Assembly (NCBI RefSeq): GCF_004005935.1
Contig: NZ_SACQ01000003.1
Span: forward strand, 186,001 to 250,000
Length of the DNA: 64,000 nt
Source of the DNA: Neptunomonas marina
GTDB lineage: Bacteria > Pseudomonadota > Gammaproteobacteria > Pseudomonadales > Balneatricaceae
Direction: 5' to 3'
The notes under the pieces are model-generated. The model worked only from the letters and a program-made list of their open reading frames with translations, had not been told where the DNA came from and made no database searches. Position numbers and translations under genes: made by a program. How positions within the stretch are numbered: the stretch's first letter is position 1; every line of letters starts with the position of its first letter. Shown here piece after piece: positions 8,924 through 17,993 of the stretch.

Positions 8924-9793
8924 TTATACCGGCTTTCTTGCGGCCATTGCAGCAAACAAAGAGCCGGCAACAATCAGCGCTGCTGCAATGATAGTGGCCT
9001 TTGTAAGTACTGCATCAGTAAACGCCGCTAGCAACACAACCGAGATCAGAGGTGCACCGTAGCTCAGCACTCCCAATAGCGGCAAATTGCCATGCTTTAT
9101 TCCATAATCCCAAGTGAAGAACGCAACCCCCATGGGCCCAAGCCCGAGCAACAGAATACCACTCCACTGTGCACCTGAAGTTGGCCATACGGTGGTTTCA
9201 AGCAAGAGGTGGCAGATGGCAGACAACAAGGCTGTAAAGCAACAAAACCACCCCACAACATCCGTTGATACCGCCTGTGTGAGACGACTCAACACCGAGT
9301 AACCTGACCAGATGAATGCGCACGCAACAGCGAAGAGGTACCCTTTCAATTCGCCTTCCGCCATGTGCATCAATGCGTCAACACCCCCCATCAACACCCA
9401 ACATCCGGCCAACGCCACGCCACCACCCACAATGTACTGCCACCTAAAACGATGCTCAGGCAAAAAACTCGATAACAACACAATAAGCAGCGGCCACATG
9501 TAGGCGATCAGGCTAACTTGAATGGCCGGTGCAAAGCGCATCGCCATGAAGTAACAAAAGTGAAACGCAAAGTAACTCCCTACTCCCAAGACCCAAACCT
9601 GCCAAGGCTGACGCAAATACCGTTGCCCTACATGCCCTCTTCGTAACCAGTTGGTTGCCATCACGACAAAGGCAACGCCAAACGCCATCGATAGCAATTG
9701 AAAGGGTGGAATCTTGCCGCCGGTAAGCTGAGTAAAAAGGGCCAGTGTTCCCCACAGCAGGATAGAGATCGACCCAATGGCTGTCGCTTTCAT
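8924..9793 (-). CDS. EamA/DMT-superfamily exporter (YddG-like)
   Basis: Inner-membrane permease of the drug/metabolite family, built of about ten hydrophobic helices in two EamA repeats (289 residues). Helix 1 begins ATAIGSISILLWGTLALFT, and the second repeat is near GYLFAVACAFIWSGYSVLSR. The layout resembles aromatic amino-acid exporters such as YddG, but substrate is unproven. The ATG at 9793 has GAGAGG upstream; a longer frame to 9985 would overlap the AraC gene and adds hydrophilic residues foreign to the family. Cotranscribed with, or controlled by, the AraC gene 94 bases upstream. Confidence 0.8.
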   Translation of the reverse strand: MKATAIGSISILLWGTLALFTQLTGGKIPPFQLLSMAFGVAFVVMATNWLRRGHVGQRYLRQPWQVWVLGVGSYFAFHFCYFMAMRFAPAIQVSLIAYMWPLLIVLLSSFLPEHRFRWQYIVGGGVALAGCWVLMGGVDALMHMAEGELKGYLFAVACAFIWSGYSVLSRLTQAVSTDVVGWFCCFTALLSAICHLLLETTVWPTSGAQWSGILLLGLGPMGVAFFTWDYGIKHGNLPLLGVLSYGAPLISVVLLAAFTDAVLTKATIIAAALIVAGSLFAAMAARKPV

Positions 9794-9887
9794 GAAATAC
9801 CTCTCGTATATACTCTGTGAGTAGATTAGAGGCGAGTAGCCAACAAAACTATCGAGAAACGGCGCAGCATCATCGAGATACAGCGAA

Positions 9888-10604
9888 CTAGGCGTTTTGA
9901 CGGTAATACCGTGGCGATCGATCGAAGAACTGACGAAACCGATAGCTGAACGCCGCAGCACTATCATAGCCGACCGCAGCGGCAATGTTGGTAATGGTGG
10001 CTGATGATGTTAGCAGGAGATCACGGGCTCGCTCCATGCGGCAACGCACCACGTAAGCATGGACCGTCGTACCCACCTGCGCTTTGAATAATGCGTTTAG
10101 CTGGCGAGGGCTCAAAGCCGCAGCATCAGCGACGTTGCGTACGTTAATATCCAGATGAAAGTGACGCTCGATATAGCATTTTGCCGCCGCGACACGCCGA
10201 TCATACTGTGCTTCGGCGCCGTCCTCTAACAAGGCGACCGCTAGCGCGCTCACCTGAGACCGCAGTGCCGCAGACTCTATGGACTCGAGCGAGGCTGCTA
10301 AAAAGCTGCGATATTGCTGTGCTGCATAAGACAGCGAAAAGAACGGCGATAGACTAGCAATACGGGGAGCTTGATCAATAGGAATATCGGCAACAAGAAA
10401 CTGATTGTTACCCTCTGGCGCAGCAAACTCATGTGTCTCTTGTGCACAAATAAAACCTGCCCGATCGGCACATAACACACCCTGCGCATAGCCTATTTGA
10501 ATCTCTAACTCACCTTGGAGCGGAATCACGATTTGATGGAAGGTGTGGCTATGCGCACTAGGCGCCTTGCTGTAACTACGTTGAGTCAGGTCAATCGTGC
10601 CCAT
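9888..10604 (-). CDS. AraC-family transcriptional regulator
   Basis: A 238-residue regulator with an N-terminal cupin-like sensing domain (HSHTFHQIVIPLQGELEIQ near residue 20 is the metal/ligand-barrel start) and a C-terminal double helix-turn-helix from about 140 (NVRNVADAAALSPRQLNALF and TNIAAAVGYDSAAAFSYRFR). The family end signature SPRYYRQ is present. Probably controls the DMT exporter that follows in the same direction. It begins three bases after the lpxH stop, so it may also be reached by read-through from ppiB-lpxH. Confidence 0.85.
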   Translation of the reverse strand: MGTIDLTQRSYSKAPSAHSHTFHQIVIPLQGELEIQIGYAQGVLCADRAGFICAQETHEFAAPEGNNQFLVADIPIDQAPRIASLSPFFSLSYAAQQYRSFLAASLESIESAALRSQVSALAVALLEDGAEAQYDRRVAAAKCYIERHFHLDINVRNVADAAALSPRQLNALFKAQVGTTVHAYVVRCRMERARDLLLTSSATITNIAAAVGYDSAAAFSYRFRQFFDRSPRYYRQNA

Positions 10605-10607
10605 AAT

Positions 10608-11336
10608 CTAGGCCTCAATGGGCTCTTTCAGCAGCTCTAGCCCTTGCTGGTCTGCGCGCAGGTACCACAAATGCGTGTCCCAGTCGCCGAGCACGATACG
10701 AGCACCCTTTACCATGCCCTGCTGTCGGTGAATAGCGGGGCGATGCGTGTGCCCATGAATTAAGATCGGCACTTGATATTGCGCAAAGGTCTGGGCAACG
10801 GCCTGAGAGTTCACATCCATAATAGCGTTGGATTTGGTTTTAGCGCTGGCTTTACTGGCTTCACGCAGTTGCTGCGCTATTGCGACGCGCGCCTCAAGTG
10901 TTTTTGCCAAAAACTCGTGCTGCCAAGCGGCGCTGCGTACCAGTCCACGAAACTGTTGGTACTCCACATCATCGGTGCAAAGCTGATCGCCGTGCATAAT
11001 CAACGCCGACTGATGATTGGGTAGTTCTATCACACAGGCCTCTTCCAGCAGAGTCGCGCCGATATGCTCGGCAAACGCTGGGCCAACCAGAAAGTCCCGA
11101 TTCCCATGCTGAAAGAACAACTGACAACCTAGCTTATCAAGCTGCTTTAAGGCCGTAGTTATGGGCTCTATCTGCGGCAACATCGCGTCATCACCGATCC
11201 ACGCCTCAAAGATATCACCTAGCAGGTATAGCTTCTCGGCATCGGCGCTGATCTGCTCTAGAAAAGACAAAAACGCCCGGTTGATATCCGGGCGTTCAGG
11301 TCTCAAATGAAGATCTGAGATAAAGTAGTCAGCCAT
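10608..11336 (-). CDS. lpxH: UDP-2,3-diacylglucosamine diphosphatase
   Basis: Metallophosphatase that hydrolyses UDP-2,3-diacylglucosamine to lipid X in lipid A synthesis, a peripheral inner-membrane enzyme. The 242-residue protein has the calcineurin-like metal motifs in order: DLHL (8-11), GDIFEAWIGDD (41-51), GNRDFL (about 79-84), HGD (about 115) and the C-terminal HGHTHRP. Length matches E. coli LpxH. It follows ppiB by five bases, the same ppiB-lpxH order as in many gammaproteobacteria. Confidence 0.92.
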   Translation of the reverse strand: MADYFISDLHLRPERPDINRAFLSFLEQISADAEKLYLLGDIFEAWIGDDAMLPQIEPITTALKQLDKLGCQLFFQHGNRDFLVGPAFAEHIGATLLEEACVIELPNHQSALIMHGDQLCTDDVEYQQFRGLVRSAAWQHEFLAKTLEARVAIAQQLREASKASAKTKSNAIMDVNSQAVAQTFAQYQVPILIHGHTHRPAIHRQQGMVKGARIVLGDWDTHLWYLRADQQGLELLKEPIEA

Positions 11337-11341
11337 AGCTG

Positions 11342-11839
11342 TTACGCTTCAACCACCTCAGCCGACTCGATCACAACATCATCAACAGGTACATCCTGAT
11401 GGCCTGCACGCGTTGTCGTTTCAACCATTTTGATTTTTTCAACAACGTCCATGCCTTCAACGACTTTACCGAATACAGTGTAACCCCAGCCTTCAGTTGT
11501 TTTCGCGGTGTGATCTAAGAATGTGTTGTCGTTCACATTGATAAAGAACTGAGCAGAAGCCGAGTGTGGGTCCATTGTACGCGCCATCGCGATAGAGCCC
11601 GCTACGTTCGATAAACCATTGTCAGCTTCGTTATCGATAGGATCGCGCGTCTCCTTCTGTACCATACCTGGCTCAAAGCCACCGCCTTGGATCATGAAGT
11701 TATGGATAACACGGTGAAAAATCACACCGTTGTAAAACCCATCGCGCACGTATTGTTCAAAGTTAGCCGCTGTGTTGGGCGCTTTTTCATGATTAAGTTC
11801 AATGTGCACATCACCGTGTGTCGTATGGAAAACGATCAT
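11342..11839 (-). CDS. ppiB: peptidyl-prolyl cis-trans isomerase B (cyclophilin)
   Basis: Cytoplasmic cyclophilin that speeds proline isomerisation during folding. The 165-residue protein carries the core [13 protein letters not shown] (active-site Arg and Phe) and [16 protein letters not shown]. The ATG at 11839 is preceded by AGGAAG and gives the E. coli length (164). The 17 extra codons of the longer frame have no family match. First gene of ppiB-lpxH, divergent from glnS. Confidence 0.93.
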   Translation of the reverse strand: MIVFHTTHGDVHIELNHEKAPNTAANFEQYVRDGFYNGVIFHRVIHNFMIQGGGFEPGMVQKETRDPIDNEADNGLSNVAGSIAMARTMDPHSASAQFFINVNDNTFLDHTAKTTEGWGYTVFGKVVEGMDVVEKIKMVETTTRAGHQDVPVDDVVIESAEVVEA

Positions 11840-11931
11840 TATTATCTTCCTATTTCTCAAGCCTACTCGTTGGTACGTTATTATACTCAAGTATTAAGGT
11901 AGTGCACTGATAATATTTTACCGACTGGCGA

Positions 11932-11960
11932 TTAACTGTCTTTGCGTAAGCGTTTATACT
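11932..11960 (+). promoter_or_regulatory. candidate promoter of glnS
   Basis: TTAACT (11932-11937), 17-base spacer, TATACT (11955-11960). The predicted transcript would start about 27 bases before the first possible start codon at 11994, leaving a short leader. Confidence 0.5.
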
Positions 11961-11993
11961 AGCGAGCTATCTATTCGCATTGCGAATCTTCGA

Positions 11994-13715
11994 ATGAGCC
12001 ACAAAGTTGCTGAGACGATGTCAAAAAACGAATCCACTGCAAAGCCAACAAACTTTATTCATCAAATTATTGAAGCGGACATAGAAAACCAAACCCATCA
12101 GGGCAAGGTTGTCACGCGCTTCCCGCCTGAGCCGAACGGTTATCTTCACATCGGCCATGCGAAGTCCATTTGCCTTAACTTTGGGACTGCAGAAAAATAC
12201 AACGGCGTGTGTAACCTGCGCTTTGACGATACAAACCCAGAGAAAGAGAGCCAAGAGTACATCGACTCAATCGTGTCCGATATTGAGTGGCTCGGATATA
12301 CGTGGAACGGCGATATCCGTTACACCTCACTCTACTTTGACCAGCTCTACGCATGGGCCGTACACCTGATCAAAGAGGGCAAGGCCTACGTCTGCGACTT
12401 AAGCCCAGAGCAAGCGCGAGAGTACCGCGGCAACTTTAGTGAGCCGGGCAAAAACAGCCCTTATCGTGACCGCTCGGTTGAAGAGAACTTAGCGCTGTTT
12501 GAACGCATGAAGAACGGTGAGTTTGCAGAGGGAGCTTGCGCTCTTCGCGCCAAGATCGATATGAGCGCACCTAACATGAACTTGCGCGACCCGATGATCT
12601 ATCGCATTTTGCATGTACCTCACCACCAGACGGGTGATAAGTGGTGCATCTATCCGATCTATGATTTTGCCCACGGCCAGTCTGATGCTATCGAAGAGAT
12701 CACGCACTCACTCTGTACGCTTGAGTTTGAAGACCACCGCCCACTTTACGACTGGTTTATCGAGAACCTACCCGTCCCTGCTACACCAAAGCAGTACGAA
12801 TTTTCTCGCTTAGAGCTGAACTACACCGTTACCAGTAAGCGTAAGCTTAAGCAGCTCGTCGATAATGGCACGGTTAGCAGCTGGAATGACCCGCGCATGC
12901 CGACTATCTCTGGTCTGCGCCGTCGTGGATACACACCTAACTCCATCCGCAACTTCTGCGACATGATTGGTGTTACTCGCTCCAATGCTGTTGTAGACGT
13001 GGGTATGCTAGAAGCTGCAATACGTGATGATCTGGACAAAACAGCACCGCGCGCGATGTGCGTTACTCGTCCGCTTAAAGTCACCCTCACCAATATGGAT
13101 GAAGGCCACGAGGAGTGGTTCGAGCTTCCAGCCCATCCAAAGGATGAGTCACTTGGCGTGCGCCGTGTTGGACTGACACGAAACCTCTTGATCGAACAAG
13201 AGGATTTTATTGAAGTTAAGCCAGTGGCGAAGAACAAACATGAACGTTGGAAGCGCTTAGCTCTCGGGGATGCCGTTCGCCTGCGTGGCGCTTACGTCAT
13301 TACCTGCAACGAAGTTGTTAAAGATAGCCATGGCGAGATTATTGAACTGCTATGCACATATGACCCAGACACCAAAGGTGAGAACCCAGTAGGCTACAAG
13401 CCAAACGGCGTTATCCACTGGGTTTCTGATGAACTTTCAGTACCGTGCGAAGTGCGCTTGTATGATCGTCTATTCACTGAAGCCAACCCAGACGGTGATA
13501 AAGAGGTGGAGTTTACAGAGCACCTCAATTCAGAATCGCTGGTTGTGTTACCTAACGCACGCGCTGAAGCAGGCTTGCGCGGGGCCGCTGTTGAGTCTCG
13601 CTATCAGTTTGAGCGAATGGGATATTTTTGTGTCGACCCAGACTCAACATCAGAACAGCTAGTCATCAACCGCACCGTAACCTTGCGCGACTCTTGGGCC
13701 AAAGCCCAGAAGTAA
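11994..13715 (+). CDS. glnS: glutaminyl-tRNA synthetase
   Basis: Class I aminoacyl-tRNA synthetase that charges tRNA-Gln. The protein has FPPEPNGYLHIGHAKS (the HIGH motif) near residue 45, and the KMSKS loop as TVTSKRKLKQL near 280. The two C-terminal anticodon-binding barrels follow. Two starts are possible: 11994 (573 residues) or 12018 (565 residues, MSKNESTAKPTNF, closer to the E. coli N-terminus). Neither has a strong ribosome-binding site. Single-gene unit with promoter and terminator. Confidence 0.93.
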   Translation: MSHKVAETMSKNESTAKPTNFIHQIIEADIENQTHQGKVVTRFPPEPNGYLHIGHAKSICLNFGTAEKYNGVCNLRFDDTNPEKESQEYIDSIVSDIEWLGYTWNGDIRYTSLYFDQLYAWAVHLIKEGKAYVCDLSPEQAREYRGNFSEPGKNSPYRDRSVEENLALFERMKNGEFAEGACALRAKIDMSAPNMNLRDPMIYRILHVPHHQTGDKWCIYPIYDFAHGQSDAIEEITHSLCTLEFEDHRPLYDWFIENLPVPATPKQYEFSRLELNYTVTSKRKLKQLVDNGTVSSWNDPRMPTISGLRRRGYTPNSIRNFCDMIGVTRSNAVVDVGMLEAAIRDDLDKTAPRAMCVTRPLKVTLTNMDEGHEEWFELPAHPKDESLGVRRVGLTRNLLIEQEDFIEVKPVAKNKHERWKRLALGDAVRLRGAYVITCNEVVKDSHGEIIELLCTYDPDTKGENPVGYKPNGVIHWVSDELSVPCEVRLYDRLFTEANPDGDKEVEFTEHLNSESLVVLPNARAEAGLRGAAVESRYQFERMGYFCVDPDSTSEQLVINRTVTLRDSWAKAQK

Positions 13716-13723
13716 TGTGTGAT

Positions 13724-13758
13724 AAAAAAGCCCAGCACTTCGCTGGGCTTACTTTTTT
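13724..13758. terminator. bidirectional terminator between glnS and ggt
   Basis: Nine-base-pair stem AAGCCCAGC (13728-13736) / GCTGGGCTT (13742-13750) with a five-base loop, A run on the left and T run on the right. It can end both the rightward glnS and the leftward ggt transcripts. Confidence 0.85.
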
Positions 13759-15508
13759 AATCACCTAATACCACACCTTCTCTGCGCTTGTCCGCAGCAC
13801 CCACCATGGTGCCATCGGATTTTATCACAAATCCATGAAGGCCAGAATTTAGGTCACGGCGATTCACTTTAAATCCCATACCCTCAAGTGAAGTTGCTAA
13901 GCCATCACTCTGTGCTCCTAGCTCAACATCATATGTGCCAAAGCGGTTAACAGCATGAGGGCTATTAAAAGCGCTGTCTAGTGACTCTCCCCAAGCTAAG
14001 TGCCGTATCAGTGCCGAAGAAACATAGCCGATAATTCGCGAACCGCCCGGCGATCCGACCGCCATATAAGGTACGCCGTCTTTCATAACAATGGTTGGCG
14101 ACATCGAAGAGCGTGGGCGCTTACCTGGCTCAACACGGTTAGCGATCGGCAAGCCATCTTTGTGGGCTCGGAATGAGAAATCCGTCAGCTCGTTATTGAG
14201 CAAGAAGCCATTCGACATTAAACGCGAGCCAAAACCATTTTCAATGGTTGTGGTCATCGAGACAATATTCCCTTTTGCATCTCGTATCACAAAGTGGCTC
14301 GTCGATGGCAACTCTATCGACTCATCGTCCGCCAACGATACGGCGTTTTCCCAGCTAGGCTCGCCCGGGGCAACCTCCGATAACGCCTCGCCTGGCTTGA
14401 TAAGCGCTGCCCGCGATTTCAGGTAACCCTCATCTAACAGCCCTGACGGCATCGGCACATAATCGGTATCTGCCATATAGCGCCCACGATCAGCGAACGC
14501 TAGCCGCGAGGCATCACCAATAATTTGCCAACTAATCGGATCATCTGCACTGCGTTGCTGCATTCTGAACTGATCAGCGATACCTAAAATCTGCCCCACC
14601 GTGAGTGCACCCGAGCTCGGTGGCCCCATGCCACAAACTTCGTAGCTCATAAAACCGCCACAAACCGGCGCACGCTCCTTGATGCGATACACTGAAAAAT
14701 CTTGCAATGCTAGAACACCGGGATTGCCCTCAGCACCTGTGACTGTTGCAACAATATCCTCAGCAATAGAGCCGAAATAGAAAGCATCTGCGCCTTTGGT
14801 TGCTAACGTATCGAGCGTTGCCGCATAGGCTTCATTCGTCAGAGTTTGACTGGTTTGAAGTGGCGAACCATCCGCATTAAAAAAGTAAGCTCGCGTCACT
14901 GGATAACGGTATAATCTATCGCGATCTTTGGCGATAGAGCTGGCTAAACGCTCACTCACCGTAAAACCTTTACGCGCCAGCTCCGCCGCCGGCGCCAATA
15001 GGTCCGACCAAGCAAGCTTGCCAAACTTGGCATGAGTATCACCCAGCAGCTTAACTGTGCCTGGTGTACCGACCGAGCGCCCACCCACCACAGCATCATA
15101 AAACTTCAGAGGCTGGCCATCTTTTAAGAATAACTCGGGGGTAGCTGCTAGCGGCGCCGTTTCACGGCCATCAAACGTGGTAAGCTTGCCAGATTCTGCG
15201 TCGTAGTAAACTAAGAACGCACCGCCCCCTAAGCCTGATGACTGCGGCTCAACCAAACCCAACACGGTCTGCACCGCCACCATTGCATCAATAGCTGAAC
15301 CACCTTGCTGGAGTACCCGATACCCTGCTTCCGATGCCAATGGATGAGCAGCTGCAACGATATACTGGGCCGCCGTGACCTCACTCGTTGCTTGTACTGC
15401 CGATGTTGCCTCTGGTGCTATCGCATCAGTCACTTGCTCCGCTGCAGTGACACAACTGCCCGCCAATGTAATTCCGAGTGCTAGCGGCTTTATTATCTTC
15501 TGGTGCAT
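13757..15508 (-). CDS. ggt: gamma-glutamyltransferase (gamma-glutamyltranspeptidase)
   Basis: Periplasmic N-terminal nucleophile hydrolase that cleaves glutathione and other gamma-glutamyl compounds. The 583-residue precursor has an N-terminal signal peptide (KPLALGITLAGSCVTAA). The self-cleavage site is in LPSTSHFVIRD, where the Thr before SHF is the nucleophile and new N-terminus of the small subunit. Downstream NRVEPGKRPRSSMSPTIV is the conserved substrate loop, and VGSPGGSRI the oxyanion region. The ATG at 15508 has AGGAG at ideal spacing; the GTG two codons earlier does not. Monocistronic. Confidence 0.93.
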   Translation of the reverse strand: MHQKIIKPLALGITLAGSCVTAAEQVTDAIAPEATSAVQATSEVTAAQYIVAAAHPLASEAGYRVLQQGGSAIDAMVAVQTVLGLVEPQSSGLGGGAFLVYYDAESGKLTTFDGRETAPLAATPELFLKDGQPLKFYDAVVGGRSVGTPGTVKLLGDTHAKFGKLAWSDLLAPAAELARKGFTVSERLASSIAKDRDRLYRYPVTRAYFFNADGSPLQTSQTLTNEAYAATLDTLATKGADAFYFGSIAEDIVATVTGAEGNPGVLALQDFSVYRIKERAPVCGGFMSYEVCGMGPPSSGALTVGQILGIADQFRMQQRSADDPISWQIIGDASRLAFADRGRYMADTDYVPMPSGLLDEGYLKSRAALIKPGEALSEVAPGEPSWENAVSLADDESIELPSTSHFVIRDAKGNIVSMTTTIENGFGSRLMSNGFLLNNELTDFSFRAHKDGLPIANRVEPGKRPRSSMSPTIVMKDGVPYMAVGSPGGSRIIGYVSSALIRHLAWGESLDSAFNSPHAVNRFGTYDVELGAQSDGLATSLEGMGFKVNRRDLNSGLHGFVIKSDGTMVGAADKRREGVVLGD

Positions 15509-15604
15509 GCTCACTCTCCTTTATTAGGCCCAATGCCTTTCTGGGTATAAGAGCTCTTAAAGTACTGACCGGAGGGATTCTGAGCAAGCGCTTTGCTAGT
15601 GAGA

Positions 15605-15641
15605 TTTTGAGGTGCGGCTACCCACTAATCGCACCTCAAAA
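15605..15641 (-). terminator. 12-base-pair inverted repeat after miaE
   Basis: Perfect inverted repeat TTTTGAGGTGCG (15605-15616) / CGCACCTCAAAA (15630-15641) begins seven bases after the miaE stop. No T run follows on the minus strand, so it may be a terminator variant, an mRNA-stabilising hairpin or a protein site. Confidence 0.45.
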
Positions 15642-15647
15642 CAAATA

Positions 15648-16253
15648 TCAAGCGGCTGGAACGCCACTGTGGAAACGGAAAGTATCATCTTCTGAGCAAA
15701 TGAGTTGCTCTTCGATCGCTTTAAAATGCGCAACCCGCTCTGTGATAGGCTCACCCGCGTAGTCTTCGGCCAAACCAAGATAGTCTTGGTAATGACGCCC
15801 TTCAGATTTTAGAAGCGAGCGATAAAATTTCGCCAGAATATCGTCTAAGTAAGGAGCAAGTTTTGCAAAGCGTTCGCAGGAGCGAGCCTCAATAAAAGCT
15901 CCAACGATCAACGTATCGACAAGGCGGCCAGGCTCATGAGTACGAACATGCTCTCTCATTCCAGATGCATAGCGGGACGGCGACATATGGCAGTATGTTA
16001 CATCACGCGCTTCCATCAACTCTAAAACCTGTTCAAAGTGAATCAGCTCTTCGCGCGCTAAGCGAGACATCTTATTCAATAGGTCACTGCGATCAACATA
16101 ACGGAACATTAGTGTCATCGCTGTCGAAGCAGCTTTTTTCTCACAATGAGCATGATCAATTAATAATATATCCTGCTGCTTTAGCGCTTCATCAATCCAC
16201 GCTTGCGGCGTTTCACAGCCTAAAAAGTCACGAATCTCGTCTAATACTTCCAT
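15648..16253 (-). CDS. miaE: tRNA 2-methylthio-N6-isopentenyladenosine hydroxylase
   Basis: Diiron monooxygenase that hydroxylates the isopentenyl group of ms2i6A37 in tRNAs. The 201-residue protein has the ferritin-like four-helix diiron ligands: DHAHCEKKAAST (Glu and His), REELIHFEQV (ExxH), and later EARSCERF and SEGRHYQDY (ExxH). Length and ligand spacing match Salmonella MiaE. A TATAAT-like hexamer lies on the minus strand at 16291-16286. A hairpin follows the gene. Confidence 0.92.
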   Translation of the reverse strand: MEVLDEIRDFLGCETPQAWIDEALKQQDILLIDHAHCEKKAASTAMTLMFRYVDRSDLLNKMSRLAREELIHFEQVLELMEARDVTYCHMSPSRYASGMREHVRTHEPGRLVDTLIVGAFIEARSCERFAKLAPYLDDILAKFYRSLLKSEGRHYQDYLGLAEDYAGEPITERVAHFKAIEEQLICSEDDTFRFHSGVPAA

Positions 16254-16390
16254 CGAACCAACAACCTAACTAAAGAGAAGAACGTATTATAATGACTTTA
16301 AGTACGAGAACTCTAGAACGACAGGATAGGTCTGACAGGAATGCAGAGAATATTGCGCCCGATCAAGTATATCGAGCGCGGAAGGAGAGA

Positions 16391-17137
16391 CTAATCTATC
16401 AATGTATCGATGAGATCTATCATGAACTCGGTGTCTTCCGAAGCCATGGCATCCCACCCTTTGATGCTCATTGACTCTAGAACAGACCGGCCTTTGTCAT
16501 CCTGATTCATCGCAACTAACTCATCTAACAGCTTAGGTGCTAACGCCTGCAACTTTGGACCAGCCATCAGGGTATGGTGAACAACATCAATTTGGCTCTC
16601 AACCAAGACTCGCATTTGATTTCGGATAAGACCAGAAAGATCATCGAAGGCATCTTTCAAGAAAAACCCTACATCTGCTTGGCCGTTTAGCAATGCCTTA
16701 GCGACTAATACGTAGCTACCAGCACTTTGTTGCTCAATTGTGCTCCGATCAAGGTCCGCAGGTTCAATCATGATCATACCCATCATGTTGACATCTGGGT
16801 CTTGAGTACATGCAACGCGCACACCTGGTTTCAGCTCTTCGATACTCTGGTACGGTGACGATTCTGGTACGACAATAATTGCCTCATCACTCAAACCACT
16901 AGGACGAGCCAGCGCCTTAAACCCCTTGTCGCGAACCAACATTGCAGCGTCATAAGGGTTAGCATAAATCAGATCGATCTTATCGCTTTGGATATCGCCG
17001 CGTTGAGATTCAAAATCGTCATAAAGCTCTAGATGAAACTTCTCTTCGAGGCGTCGCTGTAACCAGGTGTTGAAAATAAACCAACCAGACAAATGATCAG
17101 GTGAAAAGTCAGGGCTAACACTCAGAACATAGCTCAT
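16391..17137 (-). CDS. cytoplasmic PhnD-like periplasmic-binding-fold protein
   Basis: A 248-residue protein resembling phosphate/phosphite/phosphonate ABC substrate-binding proteins (PBP type 2 fold): DLIYANPYDAAMLVRDKGF near 55 and QQSAGSYVLVAKALLNGQADVGFF near 140-163 match the ligand-cleft segments of the family. Unlike true binding proteins it has no signal peptide (it starts SYVLSVSPDFSPDHL) and no ABC permease is nearby. It therefore probably acts in the cytoplasm as a ligand sensor. Its start overlaps the PAS gene by four bases, so the two are translationally coupled. Last gene of the Roadblock operon. Ligand unknown. Confidence 0.75.
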   Translation of the reverse strand: MSYVLSVSPDFSPDHLSGWFIFNTWLQRRLEEKFHLELYDDFESQRGDIQSDKIDLIYANPYDAAMLVRDKGFKALARPSGLSDEAIIVVPESSPYQSIEELKPGVRVACTQDPDVNMMGMIMIEPADLDRSTIEQQSAGSYVLVAKALLNGQADVGFFLKDAFDDLSGLIRNQMRVLVESQIDVVHHTLMAGPKLQALAPKLLDELVAMNQDDKGRSVLESMSIKGWDAMASEDTEFMIDLIDTLID

Positions 17138-17580
17138 GCACTTGCCTCCCCAGCCAACATTTCAGCGTAGAGTTTCGCGCTGGCATCTACCTTTGTGCGC
17201 GATGGCTTACGCCGAACCGACGTATACCCCATCAATTGACCATTACGGATATTAGGTATCACCGTCGCCTTAACCCAATAATAAGCACCATCTTTACGGA
17301 GGTTCTTAACATAACCGTGCCACTTTTTACCCGCTTGAATCGTATCCCACAGGTCCTTAAAAGCAGCAGCTGGCATGTCTGGATGGCGCAAAATACAATG
17401 GTTTGCGCCAATTAGCTCATCGAGTTTATAGCCCGACATGTCAACAAAAGCTTGGTTTGCATGGGTGATGTAGCCTTTTGTATCCGTCCGCGAAACAATA
17501 AGTTTACCGTCGGGATAAGGTACTTCGCGATCTACAACAAGCGCATCTCGCGACGTACCATCAAAATATTCGATTTGCAT
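17134..17580 (-). CDS. Aer-type PAS domain protein
   Basis: A 148-residue protein consisting almost only of one PAS domain (residues about 25-130). The sequence HCILRHPDMPAAAFKDLWDT, followed by WHGYVKNLRKDGAYYWVKA, is the hallmark of the PAS domain of the aerotaxis receptor Aer, which binds FAD and senses redox state. There is no transmembrane segment, HAMP or signalling domain, so any signal must pass to a partner protein. The obvious partners are the Roadblock protein upstream and the PhnD-like protein downstream, with which it is translationally coupled. FAD binding is inferred. Confidence 0.8.
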   Translation of the reverse strand: MQIEYFDGTSRDALVVDREVPYPDGKLIVSRTDTKGYITHANQAFVDMSGYKLDELIGANHCILRHPDMPAAAFKDLWDTIQAGKKWHGYVKNLRKDGAYYWVKATVIPNIRNGQLMGYTSVRRKPSRTKVDASAKLYAEMLAGEASA

Positions 17581-17585
17581 AAGCG

Positions 17586-17948
17586 TTACAGTAGCTTCCC
17601 TATTGCTTCAGCAGCACGCTTCACGTCTAGGAAAATCAAACCAAGGCGTGCATTTGGTTTCGCAACGACCGTTAAAACCGAATCGCTGTTTGCATGTGTC
17701 ATCAAAATATAGCCGTCTGCGCCCTTCACGAGCACTTGCTCAAGTTCACCACGCGCAAGCTCTTGCGCGGTGCGCTCACCCAGAGACAGCATTGCTGCGC
17801 TCATAGCACCTACACGGTCTTCATCCATGCTTGCCGGTAAGAGCGCCTCGATCATAAGGCCGTCAGTCGAAATTACAGCAGAGGCCTCGATCTCAGCCGA
17901 AGTTCCGTTCAGGTCACTGAGAATTGACCCCATCATTTCAGAACGCAT
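17586..17948 (-). CDS. Roadblock/LC7 domain protein (MglB-like)
   Basis: A 120-residue single-domain protein of the Roadblock/LC7 fold: ASAVISTDGLMIEALLP, then GAMSAAMLSLGERTAQEL, then DGYILMTHANSDSVLTVVA and a final helix. Bacterial members dimerise and usually regulate small Ras-like GTPases, as MglB does for MglA. No GTPase with a G1 P-loop was found in this operon. The ATG at 17948 has GGAG ten bases upstream and gives the usual family length; a TTG start at 17987 would add 13 residues. It follows the upstream gene by 45 bases. Confidence 0.82.
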   Translation of the reverse strand: MRSEMMGSILSDLNGTSAEIEASAVISTDGLMIEALLPASMDEDRVGAMSAAMLSLGERTAQELARGELEQVLVKGADGYILMTHANSDSVLTVVAKPNARLGLIFLDVKRAAEAIGKLL

Positions 17949-17993
17949 AACAATCTTACTCCGTTTTTTATATTGTACTTGATCCAATTATTT

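Noticed and set aside
16292-16474. 60-codon plus-strand frame at the end of the PhnD-like gene
   Set aside because: Mostly antisense to the last codons of that gene; charged sequence with no domain, no good ribosome-binding site.
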